64,000 nt of DNA from Treponema sp. (GCA_031276295.1 JAISNI010000052.1:17566-81565); one strand, 5' to 3'; counted from the first letter of the stretch, positions 7,266 through 16,434 are shown. A program made the numbers and translations. The notes: a model not told the origin generated them from the sequence alone.

Positions 7266-8945
7266 TTACCCCCTCTTCAACCGCTTCCGCGCCGCTTCCA
7301 GACATTCCCGTTTGAAGATAACAACGGAAACGCCGCGGTATTCCATTTCTTTTTTCAGAAGCGCGGCGTTTTCTTCAACAAACTGCTTCTTCGCCTCCAA
7401 TTCTACAAGATGCTCCGGCGCTACGCCCAGGCCCAGGATAAGGCTCCGCAGTTTTGCGGACGGAATGATGGTTTCCTGGCAGCCGGTCATGGCGACAATA
7501 GAGTTGTCCAGGATGATGAGGGTCATAGGGGTATTGGCAGAAACCGCGTCGAGGAGGCCGGTCATACCTGAATGGAGGAAGGTTGAATCGCCTATGACGG
7601 CGGCGGCATAGGGAATGCCGGCTTCGGCTGCGCCCCGCGCCATACCGATGGACGCGCCCATGCAGACAATGGACTCTATGATCTGCCAGGGCGGGCTTGC
7701 ACCCAGCGAGTAACATCCAATGTCGCTCGTCAGGGCCACCGAGGGATGATTCGGCGCGGGGTCCAGTTCTTCGGTAACTTTTTTGATAACCGTATAGCTG
7801 TCTCCATGAGGGCAGCCCGCGCAAAGCTGAGGGGGCCGGTTGGGTAGCCGCGGCGGTATTGATAGGGAGGAAAGAACAGTAGGCAGCGGAGGAAGCCCCA
7901 GGGCGGCGCGTACATTATCGGGATCAAGCTCTCCGGTACGGACAACAGGGCCAGGGCTTTTTCCGTCAAAATCTTTAAGTTTCCCGGCAATTTTGACGGT
8001 AAGGGGCAGTATCCCCCGGAGCTTCTCCTCGATAAAGGGCTGGCCTTCCTCAAGCAGCAATACTTTTTCCGCCTTTTCGCAGAGATTCCTGACGGCGTTA
8101 AGCGGCAGGGGATAGGCCCCGATGTGGAGCCGGGCCGGCGCTTTGCCGTGCAAGGCCGTGAGGTCTTCAAGATTCTCCTCGTAGTAGTTCCCGCCAAGGC
8201 CGGAAGTGATCACCGCAAAACTGGTATCACGGCCTTCCATTTCGAGCCTGTTTACCGGATGCGCATCCGACCATGCGGAGAGGCTTTCCTGTTTTTCTAT
8301 AAGACGCGCGTAATTACGCCGCGCAAAAACAGGCAGAAGCATCCATTCGGTTTTATCCTTGATCTTGATACAGGGATTCTGTTCCCGTACCGGTTTCAGC
8401 ACCACCGCCGCGCGGGCATGGGCAAGACGTGTCGTAAGCCGGATCATCACCGGTACATGGAAACGCTCGGAAATATCAAAGGCGTCCCTGGTCATGTCGT
8501 AGGCTTCCTGCTGATTGCGCGGTTCCAGGCACGGGATCATGGCAAAGGATGCATAAAAGCGGGAATCCTGCTCATTCTGGGAACTGTGCATACCGGGATC
8601 ATCGGCCGCCGCAATAACAAGGCCGCCGTGAATACCAAGAAGGCTGCCGTTGATAAAGGGATCGGCGGCAACGTTAAGCCCCACGTGTTTCATGGTAACA
8701 AGGGCACGGTGTCCGGCAAAGGATGTTCCCAGCGCAGCTTCCGCCGCGGTCTTTTCGTTGGCGCACCAGCGCGCGCAAACCTCACCGTATTGCCCGCATT
8801 GGGCGATAAGGTATTCCATAATTTCGGTTGACGGCGTTCCAGGATACCCGTAAGCGGCGCTGAGCCCCGCGTGGAGGGCGCCTGCGGCAACCGCCTCGTC
8901 TCCCAGGTAGGCTTCGGTTTGTCCCGTGGAATTCGAATCGCTCAT
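7266..8945 (-). CDS. iorA: Indolepyruvate ferredoxin oxidoreductase, alpha subunit, without ferredoxin domain
   Basis: The enzyme oxidatively decarboxylates aryl pyruvates from amino-acid breakdown to acyl-CoA, reducing ferredoxin. The 559-residue protein has the pyrimidine-binding domain first (EAVAAGALHAG, YGYPGTPSTEI) and the thiamine-pyrophosphate domain near residue 375 onward (CAGCPHGD, TSDIGCYSLG, GDSTFLHSG, LDNSIVAMTG). The usual C-terminal two-[4Fe-4S] ferredoxin domain is absent; the protein ends ARKRLKRG. The beta subunit iorB is not in the window. Start ATG 8945 overlaps the Uma2 gene stop (ATGA) and follows GGGGGGAG. A related 2-oxoacid oxidoreductase role is possible, but the motif set fits IorA well. 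Confidence 0.88.
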   Translation of the reverse strand: MSDSNSTGQTEAYLGDEAVAAGALHAGLSAAYGYPGTPSTEIMEYLIAQCGQYGEVCARWCANEKTAAEAALGTSFAGHRALVTMKHVGLNVAADPFINGSLLGIHGGLVIAAADDPGMHSSQNEQDSRFYASFAMIPCLEPRNQQEAYDMTRDAFDISERFHVPVMIRLTTRLAHARAAVVLKPVREQNPCIKIKDKTEWMLLPVFARRNYARLIEKQESLSAWSDAHPVNRLEMEGRDTSFAVITSGLGGNYYEENLEDLTALHGKAPARLHIGAYPLPLNAVRNLCEKAEKVLLLEEGQPFIEEKLRGILPLTVKIAGKLKDFDGKSPGPVVRTGELDPDNVRAALGLPPLPTVLSSLSIPPRLPNRPPQLCAGCPHGDSYTVIKKVTEELDPAPNHPSVALTSDIGCYSLGASPPWQIIESIVCMGASIGMARGAAEAGIPYAAAVIGDSTFLHSGMTGLLDAVSANTPMTLIILDNSIVAMTGCQETIIPSAKLRSLILGLGVAPEHLVELEAKKQFVEENAALLKKEMEYRGVSVVIFKRECLEAARKRLKRG

Positions 8946-9532
8946 AGCTCCCCCCAAATGCTGTCAAAATCGATCCTCAATCCCGGTAGAATAGAGACAT
9001 CCAGGGCCTGCGGATTTTCGTATACGGTAGAGATATAATGGCCGCCCAGCGCCCCGTCCGCCTTTTCCAGAATATGCACCTGGATTATCCGTGTTTCCGT
9101 ATCGATAAGCCAGTATTCCCGTACCCCCGCCTTGAGGTATTTATGGAACTTCAGGAGCATAACATTGCCGCTATTTGACGGAGAGAGTATCTCGATAACC
9201 ATATCCGGCGCGCCGCGGCAGGAACGATTATCGGCAAGTTTGGATCTATCGCAGACCACCAGTATATCAGGCTGAACAATGGTGTCGTCGCTTTCATCTT
9301 CCTTTGGGAAAAGCCTTACGTCAAGGGGGGCCGCAAAGACCCGGCAGAGTTTTCCCTTGAGAAACATCCAAAATTGTCCGGACAGTTCCCTGCTGACGGT
9401 GTGATACGGTATCGTAGGGGCGGACATCATGTATGCCTCGCCGTCTATGATCTCATACCGTTCACCGGTATCCCATTCAAGATAATCCGCGTAGGAATAG
9501 TGGATATCCTCTTTTTCAAACGCTGTTGACAT
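8942..9532 (-). CDS. Uma2 family (DUF820) PD-(D/E)XK nuclease-fold protein
   Basis: The 196-residue protein matches the Uma2 family in order: YLEW..GERYEIIDGEAYMM, QPDILVVCD, GAPDMVIEILSPSN and YLKAGVREYWLID. The D...EIL pattern is the nuclease-fold active site. Members are common in cyanobacteria and some spirochaetes, often in many copies, and their biological role is unsettled. ATG 9532 follows AGAGGAGA. It is the first gene of a pair with iorA (4-base overlap), a pairing with no obvious functional logic. Confidence 0.85.
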   Translation of the reverse strand: MSTAFEKEDIHYSYADYLEWDTGERYEIIDGEAYMMSAPTIPYHTVSRELSGQFWMFLKGKLCRVFAAPLDVRLFPKEDESDDTIVQPDILVVCDRSKLADNRSCRGAPDMVIEILSPSNSGNVMLLKFHKYLKAGVREYWLIDTETRIIQVHILEKADGALGGHYISTVYENPQALDVSILPGLRIDFDSIWGEL

Positions 9533-9573
9533 ATAATCTCCTCTATAAATAGTATACTCGGTTAGAGCGCCTC

Positions 9574-11064
9574 TTAAATTCCCTCAAACGCTTTATTCAA
9601 CAACGCCTTTTCCGGCGGAAGGGTAAAGCGTGAGACAAGAGGGATCACGATAAAGGGTACGACTATAGCAATGGATGCCGCAAGCGGAGAGCGGGACGCG
9701 CCCAGGATGAAGAAGAGGCTTATGTCGGTGATCATGCCGGCAAGGAGTCCCGCGTAAGCGCCGGTTTTGGTAACCCGTTTGCTGTAGAGCCCCAGAATAT
9801 AGGGCGCCGCAAACGAGCCTGATACAACACCCCAGCTTAAAGACATAAGCGTTACGATAAAGCCTATCTGAAAGCGTGATATAAAGTAGGAAACAATGAC
9901 AAAAATTGCCGAAAGGAAGCGCATCATGGCTACCGACCTGTCCTTACCGCTCTTTGCTTCCAGGCGCGACGGGTACAGGTCTATGGCAACGGAGGATGAA
10001 GATACCAGCACCAGGGAGGAAAGCGTGGACATTGATGCGGAGAGTACCAGGAGAAGGATGAGGGCCAGGAGTACCTGTAGATTACCGGTGAACTGCTGGG
10101 TCAGAAGCGTTGGTACTATAGAATCGTAGAAGATGGTACTGCCCTCTTTAAGGCGGTTTGCGATCAGGGATGCCTCGTCGGGGAAGAACACATGGGCGTA
10201 AGTACCGGTAAGGTATGCAGAGACCCCTATCACCAGCGCGAAAACCGTCGTAACAATGGCGGCGCGGGGAATGACCTTCTCGCTTTTTATTGCGTAAAAT
10301 TTCTGCGTCATCTGGGGAAGGCCCCAGGTACCGAAGCTGGTCATAAACACCAGGGAGACGACGGTCAACAGGGAAGGCTGCATTTCAGGCGGAACATGCA
10401 CCTGGTAGTTGGCGCTTATCTTGTTTATCATCGACGTAAGCCCGCCGCCCTGTCCGGTAAGAATGGCAATCATGGCTATGGCCCCGCAGAACATGATGAT
10501 GCCCTGTATAAAATCGGTAACGGCTATAGCGAAATAGCCCCCCAGGATAAGGTAAACGCCGGTAAAGCCTATCATAATAAGGAGGGCAATATCGTAATCT
10601 ATATTGAAAACCGCTTCAAAGAGGTGCCCCAAGCCCTTAAATACCGAAGCGGAATAGGGGAGGAGAAAGAAGAAGATGATGGACGCTGCTATCGGTTTAA
10701 GATGCGTCGCGCCGTAACGTTCCTGAAGGAATTCCGGCATAGTCATGGCATCCAGGTTCTGGGTCATACGCCGTGTTCTCCGCGCCAGCAGTAACCAGGC
10801 CGCGCAGGCGCCGATGAAAGCGTTCCCCAAGGCTATCCAAAGCGCGTTAAGGCCGAACTGCCAGCCCTGCGCACCGGCAAAACCGATAAAAATAACCGCG
10901 GAAAAGTAAGAAGTACCGTAAGCCACCGCAGAAACCCAAGGCCCCATGGACCTGCCGCCCAGAAAAAAATCGCCCAAGGTCTTTGTTTTCCTCATGCCCC
11001 ATATTCCCACGCCCGTCATAAGGGCCAGGAAAAGTACCAGAAAAACAATTCCAATTCCTACCAT
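9574..11064 (-). CDS. Sodium:solute symporter (SSS family)
   Basis: The 496-residue integral membrane protein has about 13 hydrophobic segments. Family features include FFLGGRSMGPWVSAVAYG near residue 35, a second-helix region with SAVIFIGFAGAQG, and ATSIxxFF-like segments typical of PutP/PanF transporters. It imports a small organic solute with sodium; proline or pantothenate-type substrates are possible but cannot be decided from sequence. It is monocistronic, 42 bases upstream of the Uma2 gene in the same direction, and could be co-transcribed with it. Confidence 0.85.
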   Translation of the reverse strand: MVGIGIVFLVLFLALMTGVGIWGMRKTKTLGDFFLGGRSMGPWVSAVAYGTSYFSAVIFIGFAGAQGWQFGLNALWIALGNAFIGACAAWLLLARRTRRMTQNLDAMTMPEFLQERYGATHLKPIAASIIFFFLLPYSASVFKGLGHLFEAVFNIDYDIALLIMIGFTGVYLILGGYFAIAVTDFIQGIIMFCGAIAMIAILTGQGGGLTSMINKISANYQVHVPPEMQPSLLTVVSLVFMTSFGTWGLPQMTQKFYAIKSEKVIPRAAIVTTVFALVIGVSAYLTGTYAHVFFPDEASLIANRLKEGSTIFYDSIVPTLLTQQFTGNLQVLLALILLLVLSASMSTLSSLVLVSSSSVAIDLYPSRLEAKSGKDRSVAMMRFLSAIFVIVSYFISRFQIGFIVTLMSLSWGVVSGSFAAPYILGLYSKRVTKTGAYAGLLAGMITDISLFFILGASRSPLAASIAIVVPFIVIPLVSRFTLPPEKALLNKAFEGI

Positions 11065-11320
11065 AAATACAATCCTTATCTTATAAATTAGTCCACTATC
11101 CTAGCATGAGATACGAAAACTACTCAAGATAGTTGTTGGAGCGTTAGCGCGTCCTCTTAGCTATTCTGTAAGGATTTTGGGTAGTGGACAGGCTGCTCCC
11201 GCTCCGCTCCGGCTCGGCCCCAAACTCTGGACGGAACCGGCGGTTTCTCAACATTTTTTTATAATAAACGCACATAGGGGACATTTCTATTGGTCGTTGA
11301 CAAATCTTCCCCCCGGCCGA

Positions 11321-11349
11321 TTGACAAGCCGCGTTATTTTTGCTAAGAT
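11321..11349 (+). promoter_or_regulatory. Sigma-70 promoter of the CAT-anticodon tRNA
   Basis: TTGACA at 11321-11326 and TAAGAT at 11344-11349 are 17 bases apart. The expected start point falls about 6 bases before the mature tRNA. Confidence 0.7.
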
Positions 11350-11362
11350 AAAAACAGTTTAG

Positions 11363-11435
11363 GGCGGCATAGCTCAGTTGGTAGAGCAAACGGCTCATAT
11401 CCGTTCGGTCATAGGTCCGAGTCCTATTGCCGCTA
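11363..11435 (+). tRNA. tRNA with CAT anticodon (elongator Met, or Ile2)
   Basis: A full cloverleaf of 73 bases: acceptor GGCGGCA/TGCCGCT, D arm GCTC-AGTTGGTA-GAGC, anticodon stem AACGG/CCGTT with loop CTCATAT (anticodon CAT at 11396-11398), T arm ATAGG-TCCGAGT-CCTAT, discriminator A. CCA is not encoded. The anticodon stem lacks the three G-C pairs of an initiator tRNA, so it is elongator methionine or lysidine-modified isoleucine tRNA. The T loop reads TCC instead of TTC. Confidence 0.93.
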
Positions 11436-11441
11436 AACAGC

Positions 11442-11469
11442 AAGGCCCCGTTGCATGACGGGGCCTTTT
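11442..11469. terminator. Bidirectional rho-independent terminator
   Basis: AAGGCCCCGT (11442-11451) pairs with ACGGGGCCTT (11458-11467) around TGCATG and is followed by T residues on the + strand; the reverse also has a T run. It ends the tRNA transcript and probably also the cyclase operon arriving from the right. Confidence 0.85.
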
Positions 11470-12629
11470 CATTTTGAAACAGATTCGGATCCTGTCTGCG
11501 CTTCGGCGTGAGGGGCTATTTCTTCCCTGCTGGCATTGAGTCCATAGATCAGAATAGATCCTTCCCTGCCCCGGAGTTTGCCGGAAAAAACTTTGCGGCA
11601 GGGGTAATCATCTTTAACCTCGCGGTAAGTTTCTTCGTCCATCAGGACTTTTTCAGGGGCGGACTTGGTGAGTATTTGAAGCCGGCTTGCGATATTTACC
11701 GCATCCCCCAGTACGGTATATTCCTGGCGGTGTACCGAGCCTATGACCCCGGCAAAGACCGTTCCGGTGGCAAGGCCTATACCTGCTCTGAGCGGCTCTT
11801 TAAGGTAATCGGGCCTTACGTCGTTGAATGTCTTGAGGTAATTGTACATTTCCCCGGCTGCCTGCACCGCGTTGAGCGCATCGTTCTTCGTGGAGATTGG
11901 CGCGCCGAAGGTAGCCATAAGGCCGTCTCCTATAAGTTTGTTCACCGAGCCCCGGCAACCGTAAACCAGGTCCATAATATCGGTAAGTACATCGTTAAGT
12001 AAGCCCGCAAATGCGTCCGGCGTAAGACTTTCGCCTAAAAGGGTGGATCTCCGTATATCAAAAAAGAGAATGGTAACTCTGCGCTTGGCGGTTTCCAGGG
12101 GATTGTTACCGGTCCGCTTAACGTACTCCACCACGTCATCGCTCATATAGCGGGAAAGGAGCATGGTATCGGAGATAAGATTCTTCCGCTCCTCTTTGAG
12201 CTGCTGCCGTTCGGTTTTAAGCTGATTAAAAAAATTTTTAAAGGATTCGATTACATCACTGCGGGACCGGATGATCCCGTGGTAGCCTGAAATGGTTCCA
12301 TTCTGCTTCCAGACTATTGCATCAAGGAGGCAGGGGAGAGGGCTTCCGTCCTTGCGTTTGAGTACCAGGGGATACTGGTGAACCACGCCCTTTTCTCCGA
12401 TTATTTTCTGATATACGGCCCGGTCTTCGCTTACGTGAAAGGTATCAATTACCCCTATGGTAAAGATTTCTTCCCTGGTATAACCGAGCAGAGTCTCAAA
12501 AGAATGGTTGAATTCCAAAAATTTTCCGCCAACGGAAGTGATAAACATAGCTTCCTGGGAATAACGGAAAAATGTCTCAAAAAGACGATAATTCCAGCTC
12601 GCTTCTCCTATATCGGGGTATTCATTCAT
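11469..12629 (-). CDS. PAS domain-class III adenylate cyclase
   Basis: The 386-residue soluble protein has a PAS domain (about 15-140, with FITSVGGKFLEFNHSFETLLGY), a helical linker, and a class III cyclase domain (about 195-375). Metal-binding aspartates appear in ILFFDIRRST and IGDGLMATFG, and the substrate motifs NKLIGDG and LGDAVNIASRL point to ATP rather than GTP. It should make cAMP when the PAS domain or an upstream partner signals. Start ATG 12629 shares a base with the stop of the ammonium-sensor gene (TGATG), so it is coupled to it; a TTG at 12632 is less likely. It is the last gene of a four-gene operon. Confidence 0.9.
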   Translation of the reverse strand: MNEYPDIGEASWNYRLFETFFRYSQEAMFITSVGGKFLEFNHSFETLLGYTREEIFTIGVIDTFHVSEDRAVYQKIIGEKGVVHQYPLVLKRKDGSPLPCLLDAIVWKQNGTISGYHGIIRSRSDVIESFKNFFNQLKTERQQLKEERKNLISDTMLLSRYMSDDVVEYVKRTGNNPLETAKRRVTILFFDIRRSTLLGESLTPDAFAGLLNDVLTDIMDLVYGCRGSVNKLIGDGLMATFGAPISTKNDALNAVQAAGEMYNYLKTFNDVRPDYLKEPLRAGIGLATGTVFAGVIGSVHRQEYTVLGDAVNIASRLQILTKSAPEKVLMDEETYREVKDDYPCRKVFSGKLRGREGSILIYGLNASREEIAPHAEAQTGSESVSK

Positions 12630-15424
12630 CAAAATTGTTCATCCGTCCCTTTTATCGGTAAAATTTTTTCATCCGCCAAACCGGAAAGAGGGAATTGCAG
12701 GCTGAATTCACAGAACAAACCGGGCTGCGATTTAACCGACAGTCTGCCGCCCAACTCTTTGACCCGCGTCATAACCAGCCCCATACCGACCCCTTTGCCT
12801 GCCACCGTATCCGCTTTTTCCGCCGTAGAAAAACCTGCCCTGAAAATATAACGGATAAGGTCTTTTTCCGAAAGCGCGCGCGCCCCTTCACCCGGTACAT
12901 TTCCGTCCGCTCTTATCTTTTGCCGTACCTTTTCCTTGTCAATACCGCCGCCGTCATCGCGGTAAACGATTCTCAAATTCCTCCCTTCGGGATTTTCCAC
13001 TTCTTCCGCGGTGATGCTGATGTTCCCGCATTCGGGTTTACCCAGCATACGACGTTTCCACGGTTCTTCGATACCATGATACACTGAATTGCGGATAAGC
13101 TGCACAAAAATATCGCGCAGCGCTTTACGCATACCGCCTTCAAGTCGGATATTTTTAAAACCCGGCATTTCAAGCCTAATGACTTTGCCGTATTGTTCCG
13201 CCAAACGTCTGGCCATAGCCTCAAGGCTGTCCCCGAGGCTATGGCTCTTTTCAGCCACACCGCCGCGCACCGAATCTGAAAGTTTAAGCCATTTGTTGAT
13301 AATGGTTTCAAGTTTTTCAATAACCTGCATTAATTCAGAACAGGAAATGGTAAGGGGAAGGAAATCTTCGGTAGAAATATCGTCCCTGCCGCGGAGTTCG
13401 GCGATCCGCTGTTCCATATCCTCCGCCCGGTCGGCGAGGAAGTCCAGGGAGAGAAGCTGGGCGTCCCCCTTAACGGCATGGGAATAATGGAAGATTGTGT
13501 TTATCCGGGTAGAAAAATCCTCGCTCCCCGATCGCAGTTCGTTGTTGATAGCTTCGGCATCATTCCTGACGCTCTCAAGGAAGTCCAACAGTACTTCCGG
13601 TTCTACATGGAGGATACGCTGGAGCATCTCCATTTCCTCACGGGTCTCGTTCCTGGTTTTTTCGATCTCACCGGCCAGTTCCTTTTGTTCGGTAATATCC
13701 CGTACTACCACGAACAGGCGATCCACCGTATCGGGGCCGCCCAGACGGGCAAAGCTGAACTCCATATTCCGCTCTATAAAGCCGCCTGCATTGTCATTAA
13801 AAAAGGCTTCCACATCCCTCAGGGGATTGAGCCTTTCCAGATGACGCCAGGCAATGGACGGATCAAAGGCAGCGTCTAAAAATTCATGGGCTGCGGAGGC
13901 CGTGTTTGCATCAAAAAAAGAGTTGAAGATTTCCTTGATATTCTGGCCCGCTATATCCTCCCGCATAAAAAGACGTTCAAGGGATGCCGAATGGTAGGGG
14001 CCTATCTTCCATTCTTTATCCAGCAGGAAAAGGCCGTCCTTGACATTGGCCAGTATATTGAGGTACTCACCTTTCTCCACGGTACTGTCCTGGAGTTTAT
14101 CCAAGACGGAATTGTACAGAACGGCAATCTGTCCCGCTTCGGTAAAGGGTTCCACCGGTGCGCGGGCGCTTATATCGCCGGTTTTGGCATGGCTGTCCAT
14201 AACCGTAAAGAGATCGTTTATCTCCGTCGTAACCCCGTGTTCGGATTTGTTAAGTCCGCCTGCTTCCTGCTGAAGGTTGATCCGTAGGGGAATAAACCGG
14301 TTGATAAGCAGCATAGCGGGTATCCCTACGGCTACGCAGAGCGCGCCGCAGGACAGGATACCCAGAACCTGAATACCTGTCTGCTGCATACGGCCAAGTC
14401 CCGTTCCCAGAAGTTCCGGATCGCCGAAGATCCCGACCGCCAGGGTACCCCAGATTCCCGCGGCCAAGTGTACGGGGATAGCGTCTACCGCATCGTCTAT
14501 CCGTAGCCGGAGGAGGAGCCGCGATGCCCCCAGGGTAACAAGCCCGCCTATACCGCCGATAATAACGCTTTCCGTTTCGGTTGTCGCATGGCAGTTGGCG
14601 GTTACCGCCACAAGCCCTGCCAGCGCGCCGTTCAGCATTAGGCTGATCTCCGGCTTTTTGTAGAGCGGCCAGCCTACAACCATAGAAAAGATCATTCCCG
14701 CGCTGCCCCCCAGCATGGTACGCAGGATTATCCCCGGTACATTATCGCCGACGGCAAGCGTACTTGCGCCGTTGAAGCCTATCCAGCCGAACCAAAGCAG
14801 GAAGACCCCCAGCACCGCCAGGGGGATAGACGAACCGTTGATCGTGATGACGGAGCCGTCTTCCCTGAAACGGCCGGTCCGGGGGCCGAGGACGATGAGG
14901 AGCACCAGGCTTATCCAGCCGCCTACACTGTGTACCGCGGTAGAGCCGGCAAAATCCACAAAGCCCAGTTTGGCCAGCCAGCCTGAAGGGTGCCCCTCAA
15001 AACCACCGCCCCATATCCAGTGCCCGGCGGCAGGATAGATGATCGCGGAGAGAACTATGGTGGAAGCAATGTACGCGCTGAACCGCATACGCTCGGCCAC
15101 GGCGCCGGAAACAATAGTGGCCGCGGTGCTGCAAAACATAGCCTGGAACAGGAAGAAGGCCGCAGGCCACAGGCCCCGGGGGTTAAGGAAAAAATAGCCG
15201 GAACCGATAAGGCCCGCCAAAGAAGCGCCGAACATCAGGCCGAATCCGATCATCCAGTAACACAGGGTTGAGATGCCGAAGTCGGTCAGATTCTTGATGG
15301 CTACATTGATGCTGTTCTTGGATCTGGTAAGCCCGGACTCTACCATTGCAAAACCGGCCTGCATCATAAACACGAGGCCGCTTCCTACAATGATCCAAAC
15401 GAGGTCGGCGGCGCTTTTTTCCAT
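12629..15424 (-). CDS. Ammonium transporter fused to PAS, HPt and CheA-like kinase domains
   Basis: The 931-residue protein has an Amt/Rh channel (about 1-385, 11 membrane spans) with both pore histidines in place (STAVHSVGG and PVHLAAGIWG). A linker leads to a PAS domain (about 455-580), a coiled coil, an HPt-like domain with HAVKGDAQLL (phospho-acceptor His near 649), and a CheA-type ATPase domain with QLIRNSVYHGIEEP, DDGGGID and GKGVGMGLV (about 700-910). There is no CheW-like or CheY-binding P2 domain. Amt-kinase fusions are known as ammonium sensors (for example in anammox bacteria), but those carry ordinary histidine kinases. Start ATG 15424 is 7 bases after the CheX stop; TTG 15439 is an alternative. 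Sensing ammonium and phosphorylating the adjacent CheY is inference. Confidence 0.88.
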   Translation of the reverse strand: MEKSAADLVWIIVGSGLVFMMQAGFAMVESGLTRSKNSINVAIKNLTDFGISTLCYWMIGFGLMFGASLAGLIGSGYFFLNPRGLWPAAFFLFQAMFCSTAATIVSGAVAERMRFSAYIASTIVLSAIIYPAAGHWIWGGGFEGHPSGWLAKLGFVDFAGSTAVHSVGGWISLVLLIVLGPRTGRFREDGSVITINGSSIPLAVLGVFLLWFGWIGFNGASTLAVGDNVPGIILRTMLGGSAGMIFSMVVGWPLYKKPEISLMLNGALAGLVAVTANCHATTETESVIIGGIGGLVTLGASRLLLRLRIDDAVDAIPVHLAAGIWGTLAVGIFGDPELLGTGLGRMQQTGIQVLGILSCGALCVAVGIPAMLLINRFIPLRINLQQEAGGLNKSEHGVTTEINDLFTVMDSHAKTGDISARAPVEPFTEAGQIAVLYNSVLDKLQDSTVEKGEYLNILANVKDGLFLLDKEWKIGPYHSASLERLFMREDIAGQNIKEIFNSFFDANTASAAHEFLDAAFDPSIAWRHLERLNPLRDVEAFFNDNAGGFIERNMEFSFARLGGPDTVDRLFVVVRDITEQKELAGEIEKTRNETREEMEMLQRILHVEPEVLLDFLESVRNDAEAINNELRSGSEDFSTRINTIFHYSHAVKGDAQLLSLDFLADRAEDMEQRIAELRGRDDISTEDFLPLTISCSELMQVIEKLETIINKWLKLSDSVRGGVAEKSHSLGDSLEAMARRLAEQYGKVIRLEMPGFKNIRLEGGMRKALRDIFVQLIRNSVYHGIEEPWKRRMLGKPECGNISITAEEVENPEGRNLRIVYRDDGGGIDKEKVRQKIRADGNVPGEGARALSEKDLIRYIFRAGFSTAEKADTVAGKGVGMGLVMTRVKELGGRLSVKSQPGLFCEFSLQFPLSGLADEKILPIKGTDEQF

Positions 15425-15431
15425 ATAATTA

Positions 15432-15878
15432 TTACTCAAGCCCTACCGCAAGGTGGGACGGGTATCCTTTCCATTCTATAGGGATGATAAAAACCGGCGG
15501 TTTGAGCCTCATGCTGATATTGTTCACGCTGCCCTTCATCACTATAGGAACGGAAATAAGGAAGGAAGAACCGAAGATCTCCCGCATATTCCCCGCAATG
15601 GTGTTGGTCATCTCCCCCGCCAAGTCTACAAGGGATTCTTCGTCCAGCTCGCCTTCCCCCAGTATGCACTTGCCGAACTCCCGCAAGAGTTCTTTCCCCG
15701 CGGTATAGTAGACCCCGCCGCGGCGGGAACCGGAAATGCCGATGATGCCGGTATACTCAAAGGTGTTGTCATCCCCCCGTTTAATATAGGGCAGGCTCAT
15801 TCTGGCCGGATCGCTTGAAATGCTGTAAAAATAATCGGTAACAACCCTGATCAGTGTTTTTAATTCGGCTTCGGTCAT
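15432..15878 (-). CDS. cheX: CheX-type CheY-P phosphatase
   Basis: The 148-residue protein contains LAGEMTNTIAGNMREIFG, the E..N phosphatase helix of the CheC/CheX/FliY family, in a protein of CheX length. It should dephosphorylate the CheY-like regulator encoded immediately upstream (4-base ATGA overlap). Spirochaetes use CheX rather than CheZ. It is here paired with the ammonium-sensor kinase and not with flagellar chemotaxis genes. Confidence 0.85.
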   Translation of the reverse strand: MTEAELKTLIRVVTDYFYSISSDPARMSLPYIKRGDDNTFEYTGIIGISGSRRGGVYYTAGKELLREFGKCILGEGELDEESLVDLAGEMTNTIAGNMREIFGSSFLISVPIVMKGSVNNISMRLKPPVFIIPIEWKGYPSHLAVGLE

Positions 15879-16240
15879 TTGGCATCCCCCAAGATTTCAT
15901 CTATCTCAGCCTGAAGTTGAACGGCGGTAAAAGGCTTGGGCAGAAACCCTTTGGCGCCTTTTTTCAGGGCCGAGAGGCCGGTAACCGGATCCTTGAGCGC
16001 CGATATGATAAGAATTTTGGTGTTGGGTTTTATCTTCAGCATCTGTTCCAGACAGGCAATGCCGTCCATTTTAGGCATAGTAATATCCAGGGTAACAATA
16101 TCCGGCAAGTGTTTTTTAAAGAGAACCATAGCGATTTCGCCGTCGGAAGCCGTACCCACCAGGGTAAACTTTTTGTTCGCCAGGTACTTTTCTATTGCCT
16201 GCCGCATGATGTTTGAATCATCCACAATCATAAGTTTCAT
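15875..16240 (-). CDS. CheY-like response regulator
   Basis: The 121-residue single receiver domain has acidic residues DDSN at 7-10, phospho-acceptor in TLDITMPKMDG (Asp near 52), a conserved Ser/Ala switch region (LIISALKDP) and Lys in FLPKPF near 102. There is no output domain. It is first in the operon behind a strong promoter and is the likely phosphate acceptor of the Amt-CheA-like kinase. Its target, whether the flagellar motor, the cyclase or another protein, is not shown by sequence. Confidence 0.92.
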   Translation of the reverse strand: MKLMIVDDSNIMRQAIEKYLANKKFTLVGTASDGEIAMVLFKKHLPDIVTLDITMPKMDGIACLEQMLKIKPNTKILIISALKDPVTGLSALKKGAKGFLPKPFTAVQLQAEIDEILGDAK

Positions 16241-16335
16241 GTTCCGCTCCCTTGTTCAATCCATATTTGAAGAGAAGCCTCTGAACTGCAGGGCATACAC
16301 TTGTATAAAAATACGGAAAATTCGCGTATTTATAC

Positions 16336-16364
16336 ATTTTAAAGAATTACTCAAAAAATGTCAA
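16336..16364 (-). promoter_or_regulatory. Sigma-70 promoter of the CheY/CheX/Amt-kinase/cyclase operon
   Basis: Reading the minus strand, TTGACA (16364-16359) and TAAAAT (16341-16336) are separated by exactly 17 bases. The 5' leader then contains an imperfect hairpin near 16298-16334 before the cheY ribosome site. Confidence 0.7.
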
Positions 16365-16434
16365 TAGTGCGGAAGGGCAACAGGGGCATCGGCGTTTACT
16401 CTGAGAACAGGGCCTCATACAGAAAATCCGAATC

